39,603 nt of DNA, from the NCBI GenBank assembly GCA_014237855.1, contig JABACD010000002.1, positions 153,415 through 193,017 of the forward strand, given 5' to 3'. Origin of the DNA: Planctomycetota bacterium. Its GTDB lineage: Bacteria > Planctomycetota > UBA1135 > GCA-002686595. Shown here one piece after another: positions 25,539 through 33,887 of the stretch (positions within the stretch are counted from its first letter, which is position 1; each line of letters starts with the position of its first letter). Both the position numbers and the translations under genes were made by a program. Below the pieces are notes generated by a model. The model saw only the letters and a list, made by a program, of their open reading frames with translations. It did not search any database and had not been told where the DNA came from.

Positions 25539-26957
25539 CTAACGAGAGTACGCCCGTTGCGCGAAGAGTACCGTGAGGTAGGGCAGCATCGAGACCTTGT
25601 TGGGGATCAGCCTGAAGATCTTCCAGAGCCGCGAAGGTCGGAAGTAGAACTTACGATAAGCCCTGTTTCGCAGGTTGGTGATCACCGTCTCCGGAGCCTT
25701 CGAGAGGTTGATGTCGGTCTGATAGGGCTCATAGGCCTCCCAGTTACTAGGAAGGTCAAAGCCGGCGTGCTCGACCTCCTCGAAGAGCTGAGTGCCCTTG
25801 AAGGGGATCACCCGAAAGAAGGCCGCTGTGTGGAAGGCGCTGTCTGCAGCCCAGTCGATGGTAGCCTCCATCTCCTCTTCAGTCTCAGTCGGAAAGCCGA
25901 GCATGAACGCTCCGTGAACGAGCACGCCTTGCTTGGCGATGAAGTCGACGATGTGTTTTACCTTGTCGATCTTCAGGTTCTTCTTCATCACCTTCTGGAT
26001 GCGCGGCACGGATGACTCGACAGCTACCATGCAGCGGTACATGCCGGCTTGCTTGAGCAGAAGCACCAGGTCTTCACTCAAGATGTCGCCTCGCAGACCG
26101 TTGGGAAAGGTCATCTTGAGATCGTACTTGCGTTCGATCAGTCCCCGAGCAATCGCGGAGGCACGCTCTGGGCGCAGGTTGAAGATGTCGTCCATGAAGA
26201 CGAGCTCCTTCACACCGTGGGTTTGTACGAGGTAGTCAATCTCTGCCAGTACGTTCTCAGCCGAGCGTGCCCGAAACTTCTTGCCGTAGGAGTTGTGGCA
26301 ATAAGTGCAGCGCCAGGGGCAGGCTCTCGAAGAGAACATGGTGGCGAACTCCTTGTGAGCGTAGATCAGGCCCCCACGGGGCATGTTGTGGTACTTGGGA
26401 TGATCGATCAGATCCCAGGCCGGCATGGGGAGCTCGTCCAGGTCATCCGGAGGTGAACGATCAGGCTCACGGACCACGTCTCCGTCCAGGTTACGCCAGG
26501 TGATCCCCTCGCAGCCGATCCAGTCGCTTCGCAGGGTCGTGATGCCCTGCATCAACTCGATGAAAGTGTGTTCACCTTCGCCGCGGACGCAGTAGTCAAT
26601 TGAGCCGTCCTTCATGACGTCGTCGTCGGCCACGCTCGGGTGGGGGCCGCCTGCGACGACGGTCACGCAGGGCAACTCGCGCTTGAGCAGTCTCGCCAGC
26701 TCGTGCATGCAGCCCGCCTCATAGGTCATGGCGGATAGACCCACGACGTCTGGCCGGAGCTCCGTGATGGCATCGATGGCCTGCTCGGCGGTCCAGTTCT
26801 CCGCCTTCATGTCGACAATATGAATGTCGTCGAAGCCAGCCGAGCGAACAGCGGAGGCGATAGCCATGATCCCCAGCGGGTGGACGTGAGTGTGCTGGGT
26901 GTATGGGTGGTAGGTCTGGACGAGAACGATGCGGGCCATGGGGGTCGTTCGGGGCAA
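25539..26957 (-). CDS. B12-binding-domain radical SAM protein
   Basis: 472 aa from TTG 26957. The N-terminal part (about 7-150) is a cobalamin-binding-like Rossmann domain (PLGIMAIASAVRSAGF, VVGLSAMTYEAG, VVAGGPHPSV). The radical SAM core has CPWRCTYC (C213, C217, C220), the CxxxCxxC ligands of the 4Fe-4S cluster. A C-terminal segment of about 100 residues follows. This is the class B architecture found in methylases and in BchE-like or lipid/hopanoid-modifying enzymes; the substrate is unknown. An ATG at 26939 (MARIVLV) is an alternative start, but a TAGACT hexamer ending 6 nt before the TTG supports a leaderless TTG start. It is a solitary gene. Confidence 0.87.
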   Translation of the reverse strand: MPRTTPMARIVLVQTYHPYTQHTHVHPLGIMAIASAVRSAGFDDIHIVDMKAENWTAEQAIDAITELRPDVVGLSAMTYEAGCMHELARLLKRELPCVTVVAGGPHPSVADDDVMKDGSIDYCVRGEGEHTFIELMQGITTLRSDWIGCEGITWRNLDGDVVREPDRSPPDDLDELPMPAWDLIDHPKYHNMPRGGLIYAHKEFATMFSSRACPWRCTYCHNSYGKKFRARSAENVLAEIDYLVQTHGVKELVFMDDIFNLRPERASAIARGLIERKYDLKMTFPNGLRGDILSEDLVLLLKQAGMYRCMVAVESSVPRIQKVMKKNLKIDKVKHIVDFIAKQGVLVHGAFMLGFPTETEEEMEATIDWAADSAFHTAAFFRVIPFKGTQLFEEVEHAGFDLPSNWEAYEPYQTDINLSKAPETVITNLRNRAYRKFYFRPSRLWKIFRLIPNKVSMLPYLTVLFAQRAYSR

Positions 26958-26963
26958 GGGGGC

Positions 26964-26969
26964 AGTCTA
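26964..26969 (-). promoter_or_regulatory. Putative -10 element of the radical SAM gene (leaderless)
   Basis: On the minus strand TAGACT is followed by GCCCCC and the TTG start at 26957. The same hexamer and gap occur before the gene at 30543. Confidence 0.5.
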
Positions 26970-27294
26970 TTGCGCTACTCTCTAGAGTATGTATCACGGC
27001 CGGCGGTCCGTGGTGAAAGACCGCCGTTTTGAGCTGGCGGACTCAGTCGCTGCGAGTCTCCAATGATGATGGGGGCTCCTCTGATCCTGTGGACCCTTGC
27101 CAGGGGCGCCACGACGAGAGGGGCCTGGGAATGGCGAGTCCAGGAGAAACAAGGTGGCCCGGGCCTTGGGCCCCGAGCTGGGGGCGGCTCTTCCTGGGTG
27201 CTTGGGGCCAGGCCGTGTGGTCGGCTGGCTGCCTGGGCACGCTCAGATCCTCTTGCCAGATGGGGCCTGGTTACCCAGCATTGAATTCCTCGTG
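26970..27294. other. Intergenic region upstream of the radical SAM gene
   Basis: No gene is supported. Several open frames on both strands are GC-driven and lack recognisable similarity. The stretch contains GGCCC/GGGCC repeats around 27150-27170 and the hairpin at 27001-27030, listed separately. Confidence 0.45.
27001..27030 (+). terminator. Rho-independent-terminator-like hairpin with T-run
   Basis: CGGCGGTC (27001-27008) pairs perfectly with GACCGCCG (27019-27026) around a 10-nt loop, followed by TTTT (27027-27030) on the plus strand. No plus-strand gene lies before it. It sits 44 nt upstream of the radical SAM gene start, so it may block antisense transcription or act as an operator. Confidence 0.45.
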
Positions 27295-27573
27295 ATGCAT
27301 AGATCCGAAGAGTCCAATCGTGTTGACGGCTCTGGCGATGCCGTCCTTGCGTTCGCAGCCACGCTCCTGGTCGTCGGGCTCGAGGTGCCAAGGAGCGACC
27401 CCGCTCTACCCGCCCTGGTGGCGATCCTCTCGGTTGCCCTGTCCATCTCCGGTGCTTGCCTGAATTCGGGAATGCCAGGCTACGTCCATGGGCTTCTCGG
27501 GCCAGTCTGCTACCTCCACGGAAGATGGAGCTCAGCCAAGGCCGCGAGGGTGCTCGGAGCTCAGCAGGTCTGA
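27295..27573 (+). CDS. Small putative membrane protein
   Basis: 92 aa, not recognised. Two hydrophobic segments are visible (AVLAFAATLLVVGL, about 17-30, and LPALVAILSVALSISGACL, about 40-58). A short C-terminal part with a basic end (HGRWSSAKAARVLG) follows. The start is the first ATG close to the hydrophobic part; the frame is open further upstream (to about 27097), but that part is Gly/Arg rich and unlikely to be translated. No good ribosome-binding site or promoter is seen. It may be a real small inner-membrane protein or a chance open frame. Confidence 0.4.
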   Translation: MHRSEESNRVDGSGDAVLAFAATLLVVGLEVPRSDPALPALVAILSVALSISGACLNSGMPGYVHGLLGPVCYLHGRWSSAKAARVLGAQQV

Positions 27574-27751
27574 TTCCTGGTGCTGCCCGGGCGGAAACGG
27601 CTGGAGCAAGTGGGGCCCGCTTGCGACGTGATGCGTTCCAGCCATGTTCCCAACGTCTACATGGCTCACTCGAGAGCGCTTCCCGACGAAACCACCGTGG
27701 CTTGGAGCACGGCAGGGGAACATGGCCGTCCGCGTCAGCTCCTCCTGGCCC

Positions 27752-28360
27752 TCAGAGCTCGAAGTAGATCTTGATGCCCTTGAGAGTGCTGCTGACCGCC
27801 ACTGACGCCAGGATGAGTCCCATGATCCTGCTGACGATGATTGCCCCACTGTTGCCGATGAGCCGACCGATCCATCCGGCCGCCAACATGAAGACGAACG
27901 CCAGTGCGAGTACCGAGAGCATGATGGCGCTGGTCAGAGCCTGCTCACCAAAACCGTTGACATCATTCTCGGTGAGTAGCACGGCCGCCAGCATGGCTCC
28001 CGGACTTGCGATCGAGGGTATGGCAAGCGGAAAGGCAGCCGTCTCGCCCCAGTTCTTGGCCATCTTGAGCTCTTCACTCGCCTTGCTCTCGCCAAAGATC
28101 ATGGATAGGGCAAAGATCAGAAGGACGATACCGCCAGCAATTTCAAAGGCCGGCAGCTCGACTTCCATGGCACGCAGGATGACCTCGCCTCCCACCACGA
28201 AGAACAACAGCACGAAGGATGCGATGAGGAACGCTCTGAAGGCGATCCTCCGTTTCTCCGCCTCGGTGTGGTTCTTGGTGACCGAGATGAAGACCGGAAC
28301 GGTCCCAATGGGGTCGATCACGGCGAAGAAAAAGATGAACTCTGCGAGTATGGGCCCCAT
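27752..28360 (-). CDS. MarC-family integral membrane protein
   Basis: 202 aa with six hydrophobic segments. FAVIDPIGTVPVFISVT (about 12-28) and FPLAIPSIASPGAM (about 109-122) are the two conserved re-entrant-like motifs of the MarC/YhgN family. The family was once linked to multiple antibiotic resistance, but its transport function is not established. It lies 86 nt downstream of the ornithine-cyclodeaminase-like gene on the same strand and may be the third gene of that unit. Confidence 0.9.
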   Translation of the reverse strand: MGPILAEFIFFFAVIDPIGTVPVFISVTKNHTEAEKRRIAFRAFLIASFVLLFFVVGGEVILRAMEVELPAFEIAGGIVLLIFALSMIFGESKASEELKMAKNWGETAAFPLAIPSIASPGAMLAAVLLTENDVNGFGEQALTSAIMLSVLALAFVFMLAAGWIGRLIGNSGAIIVSRIMGLILASVAVSSTLKGIKIYFEL

Positions 28361-28445
28361 GCGTCTTCGATGAACGGTACCGTGAATCCCAGGCCACTGG
28401 CAAGCATGTCAGGGGAAGGAGCGTGAACCGAGTGCCTTTAGCTGG

Positions 28446-29378
28446 TCACCCAACCGACAGATTCTCCAGGACGGCGGCTGCAATGGCCACATCCTGTACA
28501 GCCACGCCGGTCAGGTCGGCAATGGTGATCTCGTCATGGGAAGAGCGTCCCATGGCAGCGCCACTGAGGACGGCTCCTAACTCCACGACCTCTCCGGGGT
28601 TGTTGGAGTGATGGATCTCGCCCCGAACTGCACACTGTGAGAGGCTATCTGCGACAACCACACTTGCCTGTTCGATGATTGCGCTCTCCAGCTCTTGCTT
28701 GGAGGGAGTATCCGATCCCACGGCGGTGATGTGAGTTCCTGGTCTGATTGCAGCAGCATGAACGAGTGGCTCGGTGGAGGGAGTGCAGGTGATGATGAGG
28801 TTGCAGGACCTGGTGACGGCGTCTGGGTCAGTCGTGGTCTCCACTCGATAGCCGATCCGCTGCATGTCACTTGCATAGGCTGAGAGACGCTCCTGGTTTC
28901 GTCCCCATACGATGACCTCCCGGCAGGGAGTCTCGTGACACAGGAGCTCTAACTGCCTCCTCCCTTGATTGCCTGAGCCGAACACTCCAATCCTCTTGAC
29001 CGGCGGCGCGAGGTGTCGCGCACACACAGCACCGGCCGCTGCGGTGCGGATGTCAGTCAGATGCCCACCGTCGAGTAGGACGGCTTCCAGGGTCCCGGTG
29101 CGCTGGGCGAAGACCAGCATGAGGCCATCACAGGAGGAGAGCCCCAGTTCGGGATTCTCATAGAACCCGGAGGCGACCTTGACCACGTAGTGGTCGTCGC
29201 CTCTCACATAGCCGTACTTTATGTGTACATCTCCCGGTGGACTCTCAAATGTCAGTTCGCCGGGAGGGGGGACAACGCATCGTCCAGCAGAGTACGCAAT
29301 AAAGGCAGCCTCCATGGCGCCTACCACATCGATCCCCTCCAGCACCTCGTCAATTGCCGCACGTTGAACGACTCTCAT
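28446..29378 (-). CDS. Ornithine cyclodeaminase/mu-crystallin family protein
   Basis: 310 aa from an ATG with AGGAGAG about 8 nt upstream; this ATG overlaps the stop of the preceding dehydratase gene (ATGA). An in-frame start 57 nt earlier lies inside that gene and is rejected. The fold is seen in VHIKYGYVRG (substrate Lys region), LDGGHLTDIRTAAAGAVCARHLA and the NAD(P) Rossmann turn IGVFGSGNQGRRQL. Members reduce or deaminate imines and cyclic amino acids: ornithine cyclodeaminase, ketimine reductase, iminosuccinate reductase BhcD and EutC. Coupling to a threonine-dehydratase-like enzyme, as in eutBC and bhcBCD loci, points to BhcD- or EutC-like action on the dehydratase product. This is inference. 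Confidence 0.85.
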   Translation of the reverse strand: MRVVQRAAIDEVLEGIDVVGAMEAAFIAYSAGRCVVPPPGELTFESPPGDVHIKYGYVRGDDHYVVKVASGFYENPELGLSSCDGLMLVFAQRTGTLEAVLLDGGHLTDIRTAAAGAVCARHLAPPVKRIGVFGSGNQGRRQLELLCHETPCREVIVWGRNQERLSAYASDMQRIGYRVETTTDPDAVTRSCNLIITCTPSTEPLVHAAAIRPGTHITAVGSDTPSKQELESAIIEQASVVVADSLSQCAVRGEIHHSNNPGEVVELGAVLSGAAMGRSSHDEITIADLTGVAVQDVAIAAAVLENLSVG

Positions 29379-30361
29379 GAAGGCTCTCCTGCCAGAACCT
29401 GGGCCAGTACCTTCGAACCGATGTTTGCGCCGCACAGCAGGATCACGACCCGCTTGCCCGCATGGCGCTCACGCTCTTGCAACCAGGCAGCCACTGCGAC
29501 GCCAGCACTGCCCTCGACAAGCACGTGATGGCTCTCGATGACGAGTCGCATGGCGCTGGCTATTCTCTCCTCGCTGACAAGTACGGAACGACTGACGATC
29601 TCCTGGCAAATGGGGAAGGTGATCGTGTCTTGCTCGACTCCTCCCGCGGTGCCGTCCGACAGGGTGGGCTCCGAGGGCAGATCTAGCATCCGTCCTTCTT
29701 GGAGGGAGTTATGCATGACACAGGAAGCTGCGGGAGAACAGGCCACGATCTCCGCGTCAGGCCACCTGTGCTTGATCCAGGAGCCAATTCCGGAGATCAA
29801 GCCACCACCACCAACGGATACGAATACCGCGTCCGCGTGCTCAGCTTGCCTGGTGATCTCGACCGCGATCGTCCCCTGGCCGGCGAGCACTGCGATGTCG
29901 TTGTAGGGAGAAATGTAAGTCGCCCCAGTCTCGCCTGCGACCCGTCTCGCCTCTGCTTCCGACTCCACGCAGTCACTCCCGTGAACCTGTACTCGGGCAC
30001 CATAGCCGCGAATGAGGTCCAGCTTGGATGGGGACGCATCTCGCGGTACGTAGATCACTCCGGGAATGCCCAGCTCTGCACAGCCGCGAGCCACCCCCAG
30101 CCCATGGTTTCCCGAAGAGGCCGCTACGATGCCCCTCGCTCGTTCAGATGACGAGAGCGAGAGCAGCTTGCTGAGCGCTCCTCGTAGCTTGAAAGAACCG
30201 GTCAGCTGGAGGTTCTCCATCTTCAGCAGGACCTCACCACCTCCCATGGCGGAGAGCGGGTTGGAGTGCTCCAGCGGCGTCTCTCGCACATATGGCCGTA
30301 TCCGCTCCTCGGCTGCACGAATCTGCTCGATGACTTCGGGGTCTTGTTGGCTCATGTGCAT
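29375..30361 (-). CDS. Threonine/serine dehydratase-like PLP enzyme (fold type II)
   Basis: 328 aa. PLP lysine K58 stands in GSFKLRGA, the phosphate-binding SSGNHG at 82-87, and the Gly-rich cofactor loop SVGGGGLISG near 185. There is no C-terminal ACT regulatory domain, so it belongs to the short catabolic group with serine racemase, hydroxyaspartate dehydratase (BhcB) and EutB. It removes water and ammonia from a beta-hydroxy amino acid via an enamine/imine. GAGGG about 8 nt before ATG 30361 supports this start; ATG 30355 is the alternative. It is translationally coupled to the ornithine-cyclodeaminase-like gene, which could take up the unstable imine. Confidence 0.87.
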   Translation of the reverse strand: MHMSQQDPEVIEQIRAAEERIRPYVRETPLEHSNPLSAMGGGEVLLKMENLQLTGSFKLRGALSKLLSLSSSERARGIVAASSGNHGLGVARGCAELGIPGVIYVPRDASPSKLDLIRGYGARVQVHGSDCVESEAEARRVAGETGATYISPYNDIAVLAGQGTIAVEITRQAEHADAVFVSVGGGGLISGIGSWIKHRWPDAEIVACSPAASCVMHNSLQEGRMLDLPSEPTLSDGTAGGVEQDTITFPICQEIVSRSVLVSEERIASAMRLVIESHHVLVEGSAGVAVAAWLQERERHAGKRVVILLCGANIGSKVLAQVLAGEPS

Positions 30362-30530
30362 GACTGTGCCCCCTCAGCTGCTCCTGTCAACCTTGTGGTG
30401 TTCCGGCGTAGAGGCGATTGATGAGGGTCTTGGTGAGGCGAGCCTCCATCCCGTCGGTCCGAGGGAGCCAACAGGGAAACTGTCCCCGAGCAATTGCGAG
30501 GCAGGACCTTTCCCACCAGGTGGCGACCAC

Positions 30531-30536
30531 TAGACT
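30531..30536 (+). promoter_or_regulatory. Putative -10 element of the twin-propeller gene (leaderless)
   Basis: TAGACT, then CAAGGG (6 nt), then ATG 30543. CAAGGG is too close to the ATG to act as a Shine-Dalgarno site. Confidence 0.5.
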
Positions 30537-30542
30537 CAAGGG

Positions 30543-32921
30543 ATGTTCATCACCCTCCTGATTGGCCTCGCCTGTGGTCCCTTGCACTGTGTTGAAGAGC
30601 CGGAAGTCATCGGATCGAGCAGACAGCTCTTCCTCGATCATCATCTGCTGGAGGCTTTGAATGGTGCTGAGCTCGTACTCGGTACTCCCAGAGACGAGGG
30701 TGCGGTCTTTCAATTTGATCAGCCGTGGGAGGGACCGTTTTGTGGCTACTCAACCGTGATTCAGGATGGAGAGCGCTTCTTGCTGTACTACCGTGGCCTA
30801 CCGGAGGCTGGTGCAGATGGCTCCAACCGTGAGACGACCTGTGTCGCTCTCAGCAGCGACGGAGTTCATTGGGAGCGCCCAGAGCTTGGGCTTCACGCGG
30901 TCGATGGCTCTCGGGCAAATAATGTAATCCTGGCCGATGTTGCCCCTGTTACACATAACTTCAGCCCCTTCCTCGATACGCGCCCAGGTGTCAATCCCCA
31001 GCACCGCTTCAAGGGGCTTGGTGGCAACGAAGATTCGGGCTTGATTGCCTGGACCTCTGCGGATGGATTGCGGTGGAGCCGGCTGCGAGAAGCCCCAGTC
31101 GTAACGGGCGCAGTGTTTGACTCGCAAAACGTCTCCTTCTACTCCGAGACGGAGGGGCTGTATCTGTGCTACATGCGTACCTGGACAGGAGGCGGCTACT
31201 CAGGCCTCAGAAGTGTCAGCAGATCCACGTCCGAGGACTTCCTCAACTGGAGCACTCCGGTTCCCATGGGCTTCGGTGAGGGACAGCTCGAGCACATCTA
31301 CACGAACCAGACGCATCCTTACTTCAGGGCCCCACAGATCTACGTCGCAATTGCTGCTCGTTTCATGCCGGGTCGACAGGTGCTCTCCTTGGAAGAAGCA
31401 GATCGGCTAGGAGTCAATCCCAGCTACTTCAAGGACTGTTCAGATGCGGTCCTGATGTCTTCTCGCGGTGGAGCACGATTCCAGCGGACCTTCCGCGAAG
31501 CCTTGATCCGCCCAGGCATAGGGCTCCAGAACTGGGTATCCCGGTCCAACTATCCTGCGCTGAACATCGTGCAGACCTCTCCGGAGGAGATGTCGCTCTA
31601 TGTCAATCAGAACTACGCCCAGCCCACAGCAGAGCTCCGCCGGTATTCGATGCGTCTGGATGGCCTGGCCTCGGTGCGTGCTCCAGCCTCTGGGGGAGAG
31701 GTGCTGACCCAGCCCCTGGTCTTCACTGGCGATCGACTCTCGGTCAACTTCGCCACATCGGCAGCAGGCGGAGTTCGGATCGAATTGCAGGATGCGCTCG
31801 GACATCCGATACCCGGATTCACTCTGGAGGAGGCTGTCGAGCTGATTGGCAACGAGATCGAGCGGGACGTCAGCTGGCAGGGAGGTACTGATGTCTCCTC
31901 GCTAGCTGGGAAGCCAGTCCGCCTGCGGTTCGTCATGACCGATGCCGACCTCTACTCCTACCGCTTCATTGAAGACGTCGAGGTTCGCTCTGTTGAACGA
32001 ATCTGGGGCGAGGCTCCGCACAGTGCTTTCACTGACCTCCTGAAGGTAGACAGCCGCCTCTACTGCACCTTCCGAGAGGGCGATGACCACGTGTTCGGAG
32101 CTGATGGCCGAATCCGAGTCATCATGAGAGAGGGAGAGGGCGAGTGGCAATCAGTGGCCTTGCTGGAGAAGCCGACAGCTGACCTGCGCGACCCCAAGCT
32201 CTGTCTGCTTCCGGATGGCCGGATCATGCTGAACTGTGGTGGCTCTTATTATCAGGAGCGCAAGCTGCTGAAGCGACAGTCCATGGTGAGCTTCAGCGAC
32301 TCTGATGGCTTGAACTTCGGCGAGGTACAGCCGGTTGTGATAGATGAAGCTGTCCGTTCAGAGGACGACTGGCTATGGCGTGTTACCTGGCATGGAGAGG
32401 TCGGCTATGGGGTCATCTATCAGCCAGGAGGAAATGAGTGGCTGGTACAGCTGCTCTCCACTCGAGACGGCATTGGCTACGAACTGATCACGACTCTCGA
32501 TGTGCAGGGGTCTCCCAATGAGACGACACTGCGTGTCCGCGAGAATGGAGAGATGGTCGCTCTGATCCGGCGCGAAGGTAGCGACCAGCGCGCGGTCTTC
32601 GGGCGCTCCTTGCCACCCTACGAGGACTGGAGGTTCTCGACCTTGCCCGTTGCTATTGGCGGCCCCAACCTGATCGAGTCAAGCGCTGGAGATTGGTGGG
32701 TGGCTGGACGAGACTACGCAGGCGGCCAGACCCGGACCATGGTGGCGCATCTTGGAAAGGATGGAGCCTGGACCGAGCCGGTGATCTTGCCTTCCTCAGG
32801 CGACACCAGCTATCCCGGCCTGGTACGGATCAATCGTACGCTGCTGGTCTCGTACTACTCGAGCCACGAGGGCAAGACCGCGATCTATCTGGCCACGCTC
32901 GAACTGCCCGAGGAGGAATAG
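30543..32921 (+). CDS. Secreted protein with two beta-propeller (GH32/43-like and sialidase-like) domains
   Basis: 792 aa with a short signal peptide (FITLLIGLACG). Residues about 20-370 resemble the five-bladed GH32/43-like domain common in planctomycete proteins (QLFLDHHLLEAL, FQFDQPWEGPFCGYSTVIQDG, FLLYYRG). Residues about 385-470 are a beta-sandwich ending in SWQGGTDVSSLAGKPVRLRF. Residues about 485-790 resemble an exo-sialidase-like six-bladed propeller (LRDPKLCLLPDGRIML, DTSYPGLVRINRTLLVSYYSSHEG). The full catalytic set of a sialidase (Arg triad, Tyr) cannot be confirmed by eye. It probably binds or cuts an extracellular glycan. It converges with the solute-binding lipoprotein gene (58 nt between stops). 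A sulfatase lies 2.4 kb on. Confidence 0.78.
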   Translation: MFITLLIGLACGPLHCVEEPEVIGSSRQLFLDHHLLEALNGAELVLGTPRDEGAVFQFDQPWEGPFCGYSTVIQDGERFLLYYRGLPEAGADGSNRETTCVALSSDGVHWERPELGLHAVDGSRANNVILADVAPVTHNFSPFLDTRPGVNPQHRFKGLGGNEDSGLIAWTSADGLRWSRLREAPVVTGAVFDSQNVSFYSETEGLYLCYMRTWTGGGYSGLRSVSRSTSEDFLNWSTPVPMGFGEGQLEHIYTNQTHPYFRAPQIYVAIAARFMPGRQVLSLEEADRLGVNPSYFKDCSDAVLMSSRGGARFQRTFREALIRPGIGLQNWVSRSNYPALNIVQTSPEEMSLYVNQNYAQPTAELRRYSMRLDGLASVRAPASGGEVLTQPLVFTGDRLSVNFATSAAGGVRIELQDALGHPIPGFTLEEAVELIGNEIERDVSWQGGTDVSSLAGKPVRLRFVMTDADLYSYRFIEDVEVRSVERIWGEAPHSAFTDLLKVDSRLYCTFREGDDHVFGADGRIRVIMREGEGEWQSVALLEKPTADLRDPKLCLLPDGRIMLNCGGSYYQERKLLKRQSMVSFSDSDGLNFGEVQPVVIDEAVRSEDDWLWRVTWHGEVGYGVIYQPGGNEWLVQLLSTRDGIGYELITTLDVQGSPNETTLRVRENGEMVALIRREGSDQRAVFGRSLPPYEDWRFSTLPVAIGGPNLIESSAGDWWVAGRDYAGGQTRTMVAHLGKDGAWTEPVILPSSGDTSYPGLVRINRTLLVSYYSSHEGKTAIYLATLELPEEE

Positions 32922-32979
32922 AGGAGGTCCACCTGTCTGGCCGGATCCTCCCGATGCTCCGTACCCGATCCCGTCGAAG

Positions 32980-33699
32980 CTACCTGCTCCGGTCCTCGAT
33001 GGCGCGGTTCAATTCCTGGCGCAGGACGTCGTCTTCCAGGTTGAGGGCGAAGGCGAAGTGCTCTTCCTGCAGAGGTTCCTCGATGATGAAAAAGGACATG
33101 TTGGCGTCAGCCATGAACTTGCTTGCGTGGCTGTGATCCAAGACGACTGCATCGATTTGCCCGTTGCTGAGCATCTCTGCCCAGGAGTTACCCTCGGATC
33201 GCTCGAGCACGCGTATGGCCTCAGGAAGCCTCTGAGTCGCGGCAGGAACGGCAGTGGTGCCGATCTCGGTGCCGATCTTGCGGCCACTCAGATCTTCTAG
33301 GCGATGGGGCTCTCCTGCTCCTGGGCGAACGAGAGCCACGATCGTTGTCGTGAAGTAGGGGTCGGAGAAGGCAACTCGTTTCGCTCGCTCAGCGGTGATT
33401 CCGATGGTGGAGGCTGAGATGTCCACCTCCTCGGTCGCCACTGCATCAAGTAGTTCACCGAATGGAAGCTCGATCCACTGAACCTTGCGCCCCATGCGGT
33501 TAGCGGCCGCGGCCACGAGCTCGACCTCCAAGCCTTCTGCATTTCCTGAATCGTCTTGAGAGGAAAAAGGAGGATGTAGGAAGTTGGAGGCGGCCTTGAT
33601 CGGTGCATTGCCAGCCGCTCCTGGGGAGTGGCAGCCAAAGCTTGCGGCAAGAGTACCGAGGGCGATGAAGAGTCCGACGCGGTGTCTGGTGAGCTGCAT
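32980..33699 (-). CDS. Amino-acid-type solute-binding lipoprotein (SBP_bac_3)
   Basis: 239 aa. The N-terminus is a lipoprotein signal with C23 in LAASFGC. The mature part is the family 3 periplasmic binding fold: FSSQDDSGNAEGLEVELVAAAANRMG, SASTIGITAERAKRVAFSDPYF (the family signature), LEDLSGRKIGTEIGTTA and IDAVVLDHS. Such proteins bind amino acids or related small molecules for an ABC importer. No permease or ATPase gene is in the window, so it is an orphan; it may serve a distant transporter or a sensor. A CATAAT ends 6 nt before the ATG, consistent with a leaderless transcript. Confidence 0.88.
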   Translation of the reverse strand: MQLTRHRVGLFIALGTLAASFGCHSPGAAGNAPIKAASNFLHPPFSSQDDSGNAEGLEVELVAAAANRMGRKVQWIELPFGELLDAVATEEVDISASTIGITAERAKRVAFSDPYFTTTIVALVRPGAGEPHRLEDLSGRKIGTEIGTTAVPAATQRLPEAIRVLERSEGNSWAEMLSNGQIDAVVLDHSHASKFMADANMSFFIIEEPLQEEHFAFALNLEDDVLRQELNRAIEDRSR

Positions 33700-33705
33700 G
33701 AATTG

Positions 33706-33711
33706 ATTATG
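33706..33711 (-). promoter_or_regulatory. Putative -10 element of the solute-binding protein gene (leaderless)
   Basis: On the minus strand CATAAT is followed by CAATTC (6 nt) and ATG 33699. No Shine-Dalgarno motif is seen. Confidence 0.5.
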
Positions 33712-33887
33712 CAGTCTTTGACGGCGAATTCGTAGGCAGCTCCTACGAGGGGCGGATTGGTGCTGTGCTATGCCGGTTCAACCAGGAGCAGCCAAAGGAC
33801 TGAACCCGTCAGGTCCTGTTCTTGGAGCACCTGTTGCGCTGGTCCAGGGCCGTGGGTGGGCAGGTAGAGCGCGATGCCCGCTCTTGG

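Noticed and set aside
27097..27294. N-terminal extension of the small membrane protein and other open frames in 27029-27391
   Set aside because: Gly/Arg/Pro-rich chance frames in GC-rich DNA; no ribosome-binding site, no conserved motif.
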